Notes: generated from the sequence alone by a model not told the origin. A stretch of 64,000 nt of DNA from Lacrimispora algidixylanolytica (GCF_003609635.1 NZ_MCIA01000023.1:124001-188000); one strand, 5' to 3'; shown: positions 36,381 through 45,503, numbered from the stretch's first letter. Program-made: numbers and translations.

Positions 36381-37271
36381 TTATTTATTTGCTCCTGCAT
36401 TTGGAGTAAATAAAGACTGTCCATATTCATCCATTCCAAAACTACCAATTAGAGTTTGAGTATCATCAGATAGAATCCAGTCCACAAAGTCCTTTGCTCC
36501 CTCTTCATTAATCTTGCTATTTTGTTGAGGATTGACAGCAATAACGCCATAATAGTTGAGTAGCTGCGTATCTTTTTCACAGATGATATCCATGGAAGTC
36601 TTCTTTTTAGTCGTCAGCCAGGTAGCACGGTCGGATAAGGTATAAGCCCCTTTTTCATCTGCCATGAGAAGTGTGGCTCCCATTCCCTGACCGGAACTGA
36701 TGTAATTTAAATTCTGATCTGGCACGAGATTTAATGTCTTCCAGATAGAAAGCTCTTTTGTATTGGTTCCTGAATCATCGCCTCTGGATACAAAGGGATA
36801 TTGATTGTCGAAAATTGCCTGGAATGTTGTTTTTACATCCTCGTTCTTATCAATCTTTCCGGTAGGACCTACAACAACAAAATCGTTATACATTACATCA
36901 TAGCGTTTCACTCCGTAACCCGCTTTTATAAACTCTTCTTCTTTGGACTTGGCATGAACAAGGAGCACATCCGCCTCTCCGTTTTCTCCCATTTTTAATG
37001 CTTCGCCAGTACCCACTGCTACCGTATCCACTTCCCAGCCTGTCTTTTTCGTGAAATCGGGTAGAATTACATCTAAAAGTCCAGAATCCTGGGTACTTGT
37101 GGTAGTGGATAATATGATCTTACCTTTTACCGGTACAACCTGAGTATCTTTCCCTGTAGCAGCTTGCTCAGGTGCTGTGGTTACTGTAGTTTCTGTGGTT
37201 TTGACAGTGCCACATCCCATTAATAAGGTGCTTACCATAAGGCTTAATAGTATCATTCGTACAAATTTCAT
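36381..37271 (-). CDS. tupA: Tungstate-binding lipoprotein
   Basis: The extracellular binding protein, 297 residues. A signal peptide ends with a lipobox LLMGC. The mature protein starts with the TTTSTQDSGLLDVILP block, the oxyanion-binding signature of TupA/WtpA-type proteins, followed by GTGEALKMGENGEADV. The start is taken at 37271 (GGAG six bases upstream) rather than 37283. TupA proteins prefer tungstate strongly over molybdate, but this particular protein has not been tested. It lies between moaA and tupB. Confidence 0.92.
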   Translation of the reverse strand: MKFVRMILLSLMVSTLLMGCGTVKTTETTVTTAPEQAATGKDTQVVPVKGKIILSTTTSTQDSGLLDVILPDFTKKTGWEVDTVAVGTGEALKMGENGEADVLLVHAKSKEEEFIKAGYGVKRYDVMYNDFVVVGPTGKIDKNEDVKTTFQAIFDNQYPFVSRGDDSGTNTKELSIWKTLNLVPDQNLNYISSGQGMGATLLMADEKGAYTLSDRATWLTTKKKTSMDIICEKDTQLLNYYGVIAVNPQQNSKINEEGAKDFVDWILSDDTQTLIGSFGMDEYGQSLFTPNAGANK

Positions 37272-37326
37272 CTCTTGCTCCATTCTATCTTAATATTTTT
37301 TTATCTGCTTAATCGCTGTCTTTTTC

Positions 37327-38307
37327 TTATCCGCCAATTTGTGACATATAATCCTGCTCATGGAACCCTGGATACTGGGGCAAATGAAAGCTATGGCCAC
37401 CTGGTTTTCCATAGATGCCAAGAGCAATGGCCCGTTCTAAGGTAGAATCTGTTGTCTTCTGCCTTAGCATAGACTTTAGATCCCATCCTTTTTCATATTG
37501 GAGACAAGTCTTTAGATGTCCGTCCGCTGTCAGCCGTATCCGATTGCATTCATTACAGAATTTGTGGGACATAGCACTGATAAACCCGATGGAACCAAGA
37601 AAGCCTGGTATGGAATAGTAACGGGCGGGACCGCCCACTCCCGTCGAAGGAATGGGAGTTAGTTCTCCATAGGCAAGTGTAATCAGGGAACGGAGCTCCT
37701 CTTCATTTTGAAAGGAATAGTTCTTTCCTAATCCAATGGGCATCATCTCAATAAAACGAACACTTAATAGGTTCTCTCTAGCAAGTTCAACAAGATCTCT
37801 TATATCTTCTTCTGATGTATCTGCCAAGGGAACACAGTTTATTTTAACCCTTAATTCACTATATTTAACTGCTTCTTTGATGGCAGTACGTACCTGATAA
37901 AAACAGTCTCTTCTTGTAATTTGCTTGTACCGTTCTGGATCTAAGGTATCAAGGCTTATGTTTACCCCGTCTAATCCTGATGAAAGTAGACAAGATAAGT
38001 GTTCCATTAATAGTGCTCCGTTGGTAGTTAGCGTAACGCGGCTGATTCCTTCCAGACTTTTAATCTTTCCTACCAAGGATACGATATCATTTCTGACCAG
38101 AGGCTCTCCCCCAGTAATCTTTACCTGTTTAATTCCAAGCTTAGCAAAGCACCGACAGAGCCTTATGATTTCATCGTAAGTTAAAATCTCGCTCTGGGGA
38201 AGAAAAACAGCTCCTTCTTTTGGCATACAATATACACAACCCAGATTACACCGGTCTGTTACTGAAATTCTTATGTAATTGATATCTCTATTGTATTGAT
38301 CTATCAT
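37327..38307 (-). CDS. moaA: GTP 3',8-cyclase (radical SAM)
   Basis: The first enzyme of molybdopterin biosynthesis, turning GTP into 3',8-cyclo-7,8-dihydro-GTP. The 326-residue protein has the N-terminal radical SAM cluster CNLGCVYC (Cys20, 24, 27), a C-terminal cluster in CNECNRIRLTADGHLKTCL, and the Gly-Gly end (MSQIGG) needed for catalysis. It starts 11 bases after the acyltransferase gene stops, so the cofactor genes appear to be one transcript with the biosynthetic cluster. Its partner MoaC is encoded downstream; MoaD and MoaE are not in the window. Confidence 0.96.
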   Translation of the reverse strand: MIDQYNRDINYIRISVTDRCNLGCVYCMPKEGAVFLPQSEILTYDEIIRLCRCFAKLGIKQVKITGGEPLVRNDIVSLVGKIKSLEGISRVTLTTNGALLMEHLSCLLSSGLDGVNISLDTLDPERYKQITRRDCFYQVRTAIKEAVKYSELRVKINCVPLADTSEEDIRDLVELARENLLSVRFIEMMPIGLGKNYSFQNEEELRSLITLAYGELTPIPSTGVGGPARYYSIPGFLGSIGFISAMSHKFCNECNRIRLTADGHLKTCLQYEKGWDLKSMLRQKTTDSTLERAIALGIYGKPGGHSFHLPQYPGFHEQDYMSQIGG

Positions 38308-38318
38308 ATCTTATCCTT

Positions 38319-39284
38319 TTAGCATGCTCCTATTTCATGTACCAATGCTCCTACGGTAACATGACCGGCTATGTCTTTGCTTACGGTGTCAAAGGTATCA
38401 AACTGGCAAGTATCCTCAATGGATCTGGAGATTTTAGTTAAGCCCTTTCCAAGCCCCATCTCAATGAAATTTTTAGTTCCTGACTGAGAGAGCATAGCAA
38501 TCGATTCCCCCCATTTCATAGTACTGTACATATTCCGAACTAATTCATCTGTAATGTCCTGAGATTTCCACCGGATGCTCTGATCTATGCTGGACACCAC
38601 CGGTATGGTGGAATCAACCACTTTGATTTTTTCTACGCTTACAGTCAGATCCCGCTCCGGTCTATGATACAGTGGGGTGTGAAAGGCGAATTTGGAATCA
38701 ATGGCATATATTTTAAGGGCACCTTGTCCTGCTGCCTCCTGGCATACCGATCGAACGTTATTTTCATATCCTGAAATACCAAAACAATAAGGGTTGTTTT
38801 CGCAGGCAACAAACACCTTTTCTTCACAATGACTCTCCTTTATGATCCGGCTAAGCTCGTCCTTATCAAACCCAATGATGGTTGCCATTCCCTCATTTTC
38901 ACTCACGTTTTGGTTAATATCATAGAGCAAAAGAGCTCCTGCCTCAAAGGTAATGGCATGACTGCAGGCCAGTGCTGTTATAAGCCCCATGCTATATCCA
39001 ATTAAATAGTCCGGTACCACTCCTTGGGATACATACCATTCGTATATGGCATAATCACAGGTATAAATACTGAGCCAGTTATAGAAATTACACTCCAAGT
39101 CCATGGGATCTCCATTAAGATAAGAATCAATATCCAGTTTATACTTCTCTTTTAATATGGCAGATAGCTGATGGATTCTCTCTCTTTCCTTCCCTGGAAT
39201 CTTATGAATTACCTTTCGATAATCCGTACCGATACCGGCAAACATCATTGCCATACTATTATTCTTTCTGATCTTACGTTCCAT
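38319..39284 (-). CDS. Stand-alone malonyl-CoA:ACP acyltransferase-like protein
   Basis: A 321-residue FabD-like acyltransferase. The nucleophile is Ser98 in GYSMG and the catalytic His is probably His202 in FAFHTP. The usual N-terminal GQGSQ is altered to AGIGTD, as in some trans-acting polyketide acyltransferases. It would load an acyl group (malonyl by default) onto the ACPs of this cluster. Its N-terminal coding region overlaps a small transmembrane ORF, and moaA follows directly. The residues that set acyl choice do not allow a firm substrate call. Confidence 0.85.
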   Translation of the reverse strand: MERKIRKNNSMAMMFAGIGTDYRKVIHKIPGKERERIHQLSAILKEKYKLDIDSYLNGDPMDLECNFYNWLSIYTCDYAIYEWYVSQGVVPDYLIGYSMGLITALACSHAITFEAGALLLYDINQNVSENEGMATIIGFDKDELSRIIKESHCEEKVFVACENNPYCFGISGYENNVRSVCQEAAGQGALKIYAIDSKFAFHTPLYHRPERDLTVSVEKIKVVDSTIPVVSSIDQSIRWKSQDITDELVRNMYSTMKWGESIAMLSQSGTKNFIEMGLGKGLTKISRSIEDTCQFDTFDTVSKDIAGHVTVGALVHEIGAC

Positions 39285-39432
39285 ATCTGTCTCCTATATT
39301 TTTTTGATTCTTTCTGGACTTAAAATAGATTCTATTTGTCCGCCTGTCCCATATAAACCTACTGATAAAAGATAAGATAATAGCCGTGACACACATTGAT
39401 AACACTTTTATTCCTTTCAACATTCCATCCAC
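39274..39432 (-). CDS. Small single-span membrane protein (52 aa), not previously called
   Basis: A short ORF in the gap between the PIG-L and acyltransferase genes. It may start at the GTG at 39432 or the ATG at 39423; GGAGAGGAG lies just upstream. The product has one hydrophobic segment (LSMCVTAIILSFISRFIW) followed by a very basic tail (RRTNRIYFKSRKNQKN). It overlaps the acyltransferase start by 11 bases, the coupling seen across this operon. Family not recognised. It may anchor or interact with the cluster's enzymes, but that is a guess. Confidence 0.5.
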   Translation of the reverse strand: MDGMLKGIKVLSMCVTAIILSFISRFIWDRRTNRIYFKSRKNQKNIGDRYGT

Positions 39433-39459
39433 GCTCCTCTCCAATTAAGATAAGTTCCC

Positions 39460-40092
39460 TTATATAATTTCCCGGTACAAATAGAATGCTTCCGCATAAG
39501 CCGTATTAATTTCCGCTCCCCGATATCCAGCCACAATTCTGCTGGTATCTAAGGTTCTTGTCTGTGCATTGATCTCTGTGGAATAAACAGAAAGAGCTGC
39601 CAACTTATCCTCTATCTCATTGCTGATATCGACATAGTAATTGGGGTCAAACTTCTGTGTGGAAGCAAATATCTCATAAAACAATACTTTCTTTAAAAAG
39701 GGGGTTTTCGATGGCCGGCACCAGACCATGGCGGCTTGGGAGACAATTCGGTGATCAGAGTTCATATCAGCATCATAATGGCAGTATAAAACTTCTGGTT
39801 TTATATCAAAGATAATACGCTCCAGAGATGTAACTATATCAAGTTGAGGAATGGTATCTAACATGATTAAGGGGTGGTCTGCGAAAAATATCTCCTGTAT
39901 TCCCAACACATCTGCCGCATTTTTTGCATGAGACTTTCTTGTGTTTATAAGCTCTTCATCAAAACGCTTGGAACACTGTGAACTAATAAAAACCACATAA
40001 ACCTGATCTCCTGCCTTTGTATGCTTTTTTATGGTTCCTCCGCACCCTAACACTTCATCATCAATATGGGATGCTATCACCAGTACTTTCAT
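39460..40092 (-). CDS. PIG-L/LmbE-like deacetylase
   Basis: A 210-residue zinc hydrolase. The metal site motif SHIDDE (8-13) replaces the usual AHPDDE with the zinc ligands His9, Asp12 retained, and the second His is in NSDHRIV. Family members remove acetyl groups from N-acetyl-sugars or pseudopeptides. In this cluster it may deacetylate a sugar or an aminoacyl precursor attached by the glycosyltransferase. It overlaps the epimerase gene by four bases. Confidence 0.88.
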   Translation of the reverse strand: MKVLVIASHIDDEVLGCGGTIKKHTKAGDQVYVVFISSQCSKRFDEELINTRKSHAKNAADVLGIQEIFFADHPLIMLDTIPQLDIVTSLERIIFDIKPEVLYCHYDADMNSDHRIVSQAAMVWCRPSKTPFLKKVLFYEIFASTQKFDPNYYVDISNEIEDKLAALSVYSTEINAQTRTLDTSRIVAGYRGAEINTAYAEAFYLYREII

Positions 40093-40958
40093 CTTTCTGT
40101 CCCTCCCTTTTGTGATTCGTAATAATCCTCTAATATATCATTCATGGTTTTAGCTGGCTGAAAGGATAATTGCTGTCGTGCCTTATTAGCATTGATGAGA
40201 GAAGGGATCTCTTCTTTCTCTTCCCTTGTCAAAAGCAAAGACTTTGAATCGCATAGCTTACGAATTTTATTTACCAATTGAAGCATAGTCATAGAATCCT
40301 CTGGGGCTAAGTTAAAGATCCCACTGCCCGAAAAACCAAGACACTGACTGATAGCCTGGGTAAAATCAGATACAGCGAGTAACTGGATGATCTTATGACG
40401 AGACACAGAGAGTTCCAGCGCTTCATGGTTCCTTGCTCGTTCAAAAAACAGGGGAACTGCTGCTATGTTCTTTTGCCCGGCTCCAGTAATGTTAACGGGT
40501 CGGAGAATTACTAACTTATTATTGGGAATGAGGCTTTGGCAGAGAAGCTCCGCCTCATATTTTGTCTTGGCATAATTTCCAACTGGAGCTATGGGAGATT
40601 CTTCTGTGATCGATTCACGTTCTCTTACGTATACGGCAGCCGTGGATATATAAATAAACTTAGAAAAGCTACAAGCGTGAATGAGATTTTTTGTTCCTTC
40701 CACATTTACCTGATGAAAGATATTGCTGTCGATGTCTGCTCCAATGGTGGTACGATTTAGTGCCGCCAGATGTATAACCGCATCAAACTCCTGATCCAAC
40801 TCAAATCTCTTTGTGATATCCACGGAAAAATATCCATTTAGGGCATGAACCGAAGATGATTCTCTCCCCAGGCCATAGATCTTATTTTCAGGAGACTTTA
40901 GTTTGGAAAAGAGATGTCCGCCTACAAAACCATTGACGCCTGTGATTAGCAGATTCAT
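40089..40958 (-). CDS. NAD-dependent epimerase/dehydratase (nucleotide-sugar type)
   Basis: A 289-residue short-chain dehydrogenase of the extended type. The start at 40958 follows GGGAGG and yields the typical N-terminal MNLLITGVNGFVGGHLF with the GxxGxxG NAD site. The catalytic region has STAAVY and YAKTK (Tyr and Lys). It is shorter than RmlD or GalE, and its substrate is open; with the RmlA- and RmlB-like genes in the operon, a reductase or epimerase step on a dTDP-4-keto sugar is likely. It overlaps the PPTase gene. Confidence 0.87.
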   Translation of the reverse strand: MNLLITGVNGFVGGHLFSKLKSPENKIYGLGRESSSVHALNGYFSVDITKRFELDQEFDAVIHLAALNRTTIGADIDSNIFHQVNVEGTKNLIHACSFSKFIYISTAAVYVRERESITEESPIAPVGNYAKTKYEAELLCQSLIPNNKLVILRPVNITGAGQKNIAAVPLFFERARNHEALELSVSRHKIIQLLAVSDFTQAISQCLGFSGSGIFNLAPEDSMTMLQLVNKIRKLCDSKSLLLTREEKEEIPSLINANKARQQLSFQPAKTMNDILEDYYESQKGGTER

Positions 40959-41653
40959 AATTCTTCCTCCCAATATGCAATTGCAATCTGATTGTCTTCT
41001 CTTGTGATCCACTGAATTTTTAACACCGCGCGGTAATATTTTAGTGAAAGTATGGCACCAGAAAGATCCACTCCAATGGGAAGGGATATCTTATTTAAAT
41101 CAGCGGTAAGGCCTAAGGTGAGCGCTTTTGTGACTGCTTCCTTCATAACCCAAGTTCTGCAAAACATCTGATACTGTTCTCTCATGGAGAGCGTCTGATA
41201 GAAGACAAATTCTTCTGGAGAATAGATAGCTTCTAAGGTCTCATACTTTCTTTTTCTGAAGGATTGGGCTGTTTCTAAATCTACGCCAACTTCCTTATTC
41301 CTATCTGCAATCAGTATTAGGTATTTTCCGCTGTGGGATAGATTAAACCTTACATCAGTGACTGGTTCTAAAATATAGGGCTTTCCATAAGAATTCCTGC
41401 AAAACCGGATCTTGTTTGGAGAACAGCCTAGAAGGCTGCTCAATATGATTCTGGTTAGTGAACGCCGGAGCATCACTCTGTTTCTCGATACTGGAATCGT
41501 AATAAGGTCTAACCGGACTTTTTCTTCTTCCGATAAATAATCTTCGTAAGATATTTCACTCACCGCTTTGCATTGATCTAGGTCTGCCAGATACACATCT
41601 TCTTTTAAGAGGGTGATCGCCCCTAGTTTCATCAGAGTTAAAAGGCCGTACAC
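40955..41653 (-). CDS. Sfp-type 4'-phosphopantetheinyl transferase
   Basis: Activates carrier proteins by attaching the phosphopantetheine arm of CoA to a serine. The 232-residue product shows the three family motifs: FNLSHSG, VGVDLE and WVMKEAVTKALTLGL. The two ACPs of this cluster are its likely targets. Start is uncertain: a GTG at 41653, five bases after the flavodoxin stop, or an ATG at 41632; neither has a clear ribosome-binding site, which suggests coupling to the upstream gene. It overlaps the next gene by four bases (ATGA). Confidence 0.92.
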   Translation of the reverse strand: MYGLLTLMKLGAITLLKEDVYLADLDQCKAVSEISYEDYLSEEEKVRLDLITIPVSRNRVMLRRSLTRIILSSLLGCSPNKIRFCRNSYGKPYILEPVTDVRFNLSHSGKYLILIADRNKEVGVDLETAQSFRKRKYETLEAIYSPEEFVFYQTLSMREQYQMFCRTWVMKEAVTKALTLGLTADLNKISLPIGVDLSGAILSLKYYRAVLKIQWITREDNQIAIAYWEEEL

Positions 41654-41658
41654 CGCAG

Positions 41659-42141
41659 CTAAAACCGCTTTATAAGTTCCAATATGGTTTCTTCTTTGCG
41701 GGTATCAGCCATATTTGGATCAAAGTGATTCTTTTTTGCAATCTCCGTCAGGATCATTCTTATGAGAAAGTTCTGAGTAGAAATATCTAGTTTTCCTCCC
41801 AGATAAACACTGTCATAGCTTTGGCTGTCTAGATACCTGCTTACCCCTTGATTCACAATCCGGGAATAGATTTCCTGAGAATCCAGTCCGTGGATAAAAA
41901 AGGTGACAGGCCTTTGGCAAAGACTTTCTTTGTTCTTCTTTACATAGGTTGTCACAGAATTGGGAAGCTTTCCTCCATAAATCCCTGCACCAATGTAGAT
42001 ATGGGAATAGCCGGATAAATCTAAGTCCCCGACCTCTGATATCTTATGGATGGCAAGTGGGTGGATTGCGTGAGTCATGATTCGCGAAACAGTTTCCTCT
42101 GTTGTGTTATTTTTAGATGCATACAGTATCAGATTTTTCAT
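41659..42141 (-). CDS. Flavodoxin-domain protein
   Basis: A 160-residue protein of the flavodoxin / protoporphyrinogen-oxidase-like group. The FMN phosphate loop is ASKNNTTEETV near residue 8, and GAGIYGGKLP follows. It could carry electrons to the B12-radical SAM enzyme or to other reductive steps in the operon; partner unknown. It lies between the RmlB-like and PPTase genes with gaps of 14 and 5 bases. Confidence 0.85.
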   Translation of the reverse strand: MKNLILYASKNNTTEETVSRIMTHAIHPLAIHKISEVGDLDLSGYSHIYIGAGIYGGKLPNSVTTYVKKNKESLCQRPVTFFIHGLDSQEIYSRIVNQGVSRYLDSQSYDSVYLGGKLDISTQNFLIRMILTEIAKKNHFDPNMADTRKEETILELIKRF

Positions 42142-42155
42142 GCCGCCTCCTGTTC

Positions 42156-43157
42156 TTAGTCCCAGAATCCTTTGAAATAGCGCTCATCCATGCCATCTCT
42201 TAATTTCTTCCAGTAATCAACATGATTGACATACCAATCTACTGTTTTAGAAAGCCCAGTTGTAATATCATATTGTGGCTGCCAGCCAAGAGCCCGGAGT
42301 TTGTCGGTATTTAGACTGTAACGAAGATCATGGCCCGGTCTGTCGTTGACATAACGGATAAGGGATTCATCTTTCCCCATAAGAGATAGAATCCGTTTTG
42401 TCAGATCTATATTAGTGACTTCCTGGGCACCACCTACATTATAAACCTCCCCGTTTTCACCATTCTTTATGACCTGGTAGATCCCGCTGCAGTGATCCTT
42501 TACATAAAGCCAGTCTCTAATCTGGCTGCCGTCACCAAACACAGGAACCGGAATTTCCTCATAGAGATTGGTTACAAATAAGGGAATTACTTTTTCCGGG
42601 TATGCAAACGGGCCGTAGGTATTGGAAGCTCTTGTAATACAAATAGGGAGGCCATAGGTTGCATAATAACTGTAGGCAAGGCGATCTCCCCCAGTCTTTG
42701 ATGCTGAGTAGGGATTTCTTGGCTTTAATTCCGATGTCTCGTAAAAACTTCCCTCCTGTATCTGCCCATATACCTCATCCGTAGATATCTGAATGAACTT
42801 TTCCAAAGTGTCACGGTTTTTTAATGCTTGCTCCAAAAGCACATATACTCCAATTACGTCCGTCATTAAAAACCCCTGGGTGTTTCCAATGGAACGATCC
42901 ACCGCGACCTCTGCTGCAAAATTGACCACGACCTGAATCCCTTCCATTAGCGTCTCTACCAGACTAGAATCGCAGATATCTCCTTTTACAAATGTAAAAT
43001 CTTCCCGATCTATTACATCTGCCAGATTATCCATGTTACCAGAATATGTAAGCTTATCCAGCACGGTCACATGGATATCCGTTTCCTTCTCATATAAATA
43101 TTTCACGAAGTTTGAACCGATAAATCCAGCACCGCCAGTAACTAAATAATTTTTCAT
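42156..43157 (-). CDS. rmlB: dTDP-glucose 4,6-dehydratase
   Basis: A 333-residue NAD-dependent dehydratase that makes dTDP-4-keto-6-deoxyglucose. The NAD site is VTGGAGFIGSNF near the N-terminus. The catalytic region has STDEVYG (Thr, Asp, Glu) and YSASKTGGD (Tyr, Lys), all matching RmlB. The start is the ATG at 43157, seven bases after AAGGAG within the end of the fabF-like gene. With the nucleotidyltransferase and glycosyltransferase in the same operon it points to a 6-deoxysugar on the product. Confidence 0.93.
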   Translation of the reverse strand: MKNYLVTGGAGFIGSNFVKYLYEKETDIHVTVLDKLTYSGNMDNLADVIDREDFTFVKGDICDSSLVETLMEGIQVVVNFAAEVAVDRSIGNTQGFLMTDVIGVYVLLEQALKNRDTLEKFIQISTDEVYGQIQEGSFYETSELKPRNPYSASKTGGDRLAYSYYATYGLPICITRASNTYGPFAYPEKVIPLFVTNLYEEIPVPVFGDGSQIRDWLYVKDHCSGIYQVIKNGENGEVYNVGGAQEVTNIDLTKRILSLMGKDESLIRYVNDRPGHDLRYSLNTDKLRALGWQPQYDITTGLSKTVDWYVNHVDYWKKLRDGMDERYFKGFWD

Positions 43158-43159
43158 CT

Positions 43160-44386
43160 TCATTCTCCTTCGTATTTTTTATATAATATGCTGGCATTAT
43201 GCCCTCCAAAGCCAAAGGAATTAGAGATTGCCATCTTTACTTCTTTTTTGACCGGAAGATTGGGTACATAATTTAAATCCAGTTCCGGGTCTGGTTCCTT
43301 ATAATTGATGGTGGGAGTAATGATGCCACGGTCCATAGTTAAAACTGTAACAATTCCCTCAATGACTCCGGAGGCCCCCACCGTATGACCAATCATGGAT
43401 TTGGTTGAGGATACGTAAAGGTCACTGGCATGGGAGCCAAAACAGGATTTGATTGCCATCGTCTCGTATTTGTCATTTAAATAGGTGGATGTGCCGTGTG
43501 CATTGATATAATCAATGTCTTCTGGATTTACACCAGCCTGATCGATGGCAAGCGTCATGGTCTTTGCCATCATGACGCCATCTGCTTCCGGTGCAGTAAT
43601 GTCTCCGGCGTCACTTGTGATAGCACAGCCTCCTACTTCTGCATAGATTCTAGCATTTCGTTTTTTTGCATGTGCTTCTGATTCTAATATCATAATACCG
43701 GCTCCCTCTCCCATTACAAATCCATCCCGGCTTTTGGAGAATGGACAACAGGCAGTTTCCGGCGTTTCATTCTTTACGGAAAGCGTCATAATCTGGTTAA
43801 AACCTTTGATATAATCTTTTTGAATGTGTGAGTCAGCGCCCCCTGTAATGACCACATCCACAAAGCCGGAATGTATCAACTGCTGCCCCAATGCAATGGC
43901 ATAAGCAGATGAAGCGCAGGCGGTGGATACATTAAAATTGGGACCCTTGAGCCCGTATCGGATGGAGATCCATGCACTGGGAGCATTGGGCATGGATTTG
44001 ACAATGCTGTTGTTTTCTGATTGTTCCTTTTCTGTGTCACTATAAGCAGTCGTTACAATTCCCAAAATCACGGCCACACGGCTCTTATCACAGGAATTAA
44101 AATCTATTCCGCTGTCTTTGACCGCCTCATCCGCCGCCACTAATGCCATCTGAGTTAAGCGGGTCATCTTGCCCCGTTCCCTCTTTTTAATCAGCTCTTT
44201 TGCTTTTTCTAAAAAGCTATTATCTACCTCGGCGGCAATTTTTGTCTCTAATTCAGAAGGATCAAACAGAGTGATCGGTCTTACTCCAGAGGCTCCCTCA
44301 ATCATTTTATGAAAGCTTTCTTCCATGGTGTTCCCTAACGCATTAATCATTCCCATACCTGTAATCACAGTCTTATTCTCTTTCAT
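43160..44386 (-). CDS. Beta-ketoacyl-ACP synthase, FabF type
   Basis: A 408-residue condensing enzyme that elongates an acyl-ACP with malonyl-ACP. The triad is intact: Cys157 (in STACAS), His297 (in NAHGTST) and His334 (in SMIGHTVGASG), counted from the ATG at 44386, which follows AAGGGGG; an earlier in-frame GTG lacks a site. It is not a decarboxylating Cys-to-Ser variant. It sits apart from any housekeeping fab genes and among cluster-specific enzymes, so it is likely a dedicated chain-elongating ketosynthase. There is no adjoining chain-length factor. Confidence 0.93.
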   Translation of the reverse strand: MKENKTVITGMGMINALGNTMEESFHKMIEGASGVRPITLFDPSELETKIAAEVDNSFLEKAKELIKKRERGKMTRLTQMALVAADEAVKDSGIDFNSCDKSRVAVILGIVTTAYSDTEKEQSENNSIVKSMPNAPSAWISIRYGLKGPNFNVSTACASSAYAIALGQQLIHSGFVDVVITGGADSHIQKDYIKGFNQIMTLSVKNETPETACCPFSKSRDGFVMGEGAGIMILESEAHAKKRNARIYAEVGGCAITSDAGDITAPEADGVMMAKTMTLAIDQAGVNPEDIDYINAHGTSTYLNDKYETMAIKSCFGSHASDLYVSSTKSMIGHTVGASGVIEGIVTVLTMDRGIITPTINYKEPDPELDLNYVPNLPVKKEVKMAISNSFGFGGHNASILYKKYEGE

Positions 44387-44396
44387 GAATACCCCC

Positions 44397-45503
44397 TTAT
44401 GTTTCACGAAATACGTTAAAATCTGATGGACAAAACAATGGATCCAAAGTCTTTTTATATTCTTCGATTAAGGTTTCTAATAGCGTATCCTCCTGAAGTT
44501 CTTCATAAAGAGCATTTAAGGAAACGGATAAACCTAAGACTTCCTGAATGCTTTCCTCAAACTGCTTTTTGTCTAAAAGAGGATCCCTCATGTACCGCGC
44601 AATTTCATTGAGCAAAAATGAAAGGAATTTCAACCCGTATGCCTCATATTGTTCTGCCCGGCTTTCCATAATTGCAATCTCTTTCCTATGAGGGTCTTCT
44701 AAGGATAAAAGTCCCTCTCCACTTCTACCATCTTTCCCTTGTTTCATTAAGTCAGTTATTTGTAAAAGAAGTGGTTGATAAAGGGTAACATGAAGATCGT
44801 CCGGCAAATTGGTGAGACACTGAGATATGATTGGAAAACCGGTGGAATCCACCATCTCAAAGATTCCAAAGAGAAGCATCTGCTTTGTGATCCCGTCAAG
44901 TTCTTTTAAAGTCAGTTCCCCATCAAAAGACAACTTATAGGTATATGCCGCCAGTGAGATCAAAAGCTTTGATAACACCAGTCGGTTTTCTCCTCTTAAT
45001 ATCAAAGGTTTTCTGCCGATCATAGAAAGGAACTTAACCATCTCTTTGACCGTCTCCTCACTTGTATCTGTACCTACATTTACTTCTACCGTGGAAATTA
45101 CTTTTAACGGATAGAAAAAGTGAAGCCCCAGGCACCGTTCTTTTGCCTTTCCATAATTAAATACATTGGTTACATCAAGAGAAGAGGAATTGGTTGCAAA
45201 GATACAGGTATCTTTTGCAATCTCTTCCAGACGTTGAAAAATCTCCTGCTTCACGTTTAAATCTTCTATGACAGTCTCTATGATCACATCACAGCTTGCT
45301 AAGTCTGTCAGTCTGTCAGTTATAATGGGAGTTTCTTTTCCCATACGCTGTGGATCTCTTTTTAATATTCTCTGGGTTTTCTTTGTTATCTTCTCTATCT
45401 GTTCCGGGCTTTTTGATACCAATATGACACTGCATTCACACCCGATCAAGGAATAGAAAAGATCCTGTCCCATTCTTCCTGATCCAACGATTCCTATTGT
45501 CAT
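44397..45503 (-). CDS. 3-hydroxyacyl-CoA dehydrogenase
   Basis: A 368-residue NAD(P)-dependent dehydrogenase of the FadB/PaaH family. The N-terminal Rossmann motif is GIVGSGRMG. The catalytic pair is His128 (in GLHFFYP) and Glu140, 12 residues apart as in characterised members. A C-terminal helical domain follows. In this context it may run in the reductive direction, replacing FabG as the ketoreductase. It precedes the fabF-like gene with a 10-base gap. Confidence 0.9.
   Translation of the reverse strand: MTIGIVGSGRMGQDLFYSLIGCECSVILVSKSPEQIEKITKKTQRILKRDPQRMGKETPIITDRLTDLASCDVIIETVIEDLNVKQEIFQRLEEIAKDTCIFATNSSSLDVTNVFNYGKAKERCLGLHFFYPLKVISTVEVNVGTDTSEETVKEMVKFLSMIGRKPLILRGENRLVLSKLLISLAAYTYKLSFDGELTLKELDGITKQMLLFGIFEMVDSTGFPIISQCLTNLPDDLHVTLYQPLLLQITDLMKQGKDGRSGEGLLSLEDPHRKEIAIMESRAEQYEAYGLKFLSFLLNEIARYMRDPLLDKKQFEESIQEVLGLSVSLNALYEELQEDTLLETLIEEYKKTLDPLFCPSDFNVFRET

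Noticed and set aside
35030-37271. Molybdate (ModABC) or second sulfate transporter
   Set aside because: The TTTSTQDSG signature of the binding protein and the short ATPase without a TOBE domain fit TupABC; the sulfate importer with different features is already present at 7854-11700.
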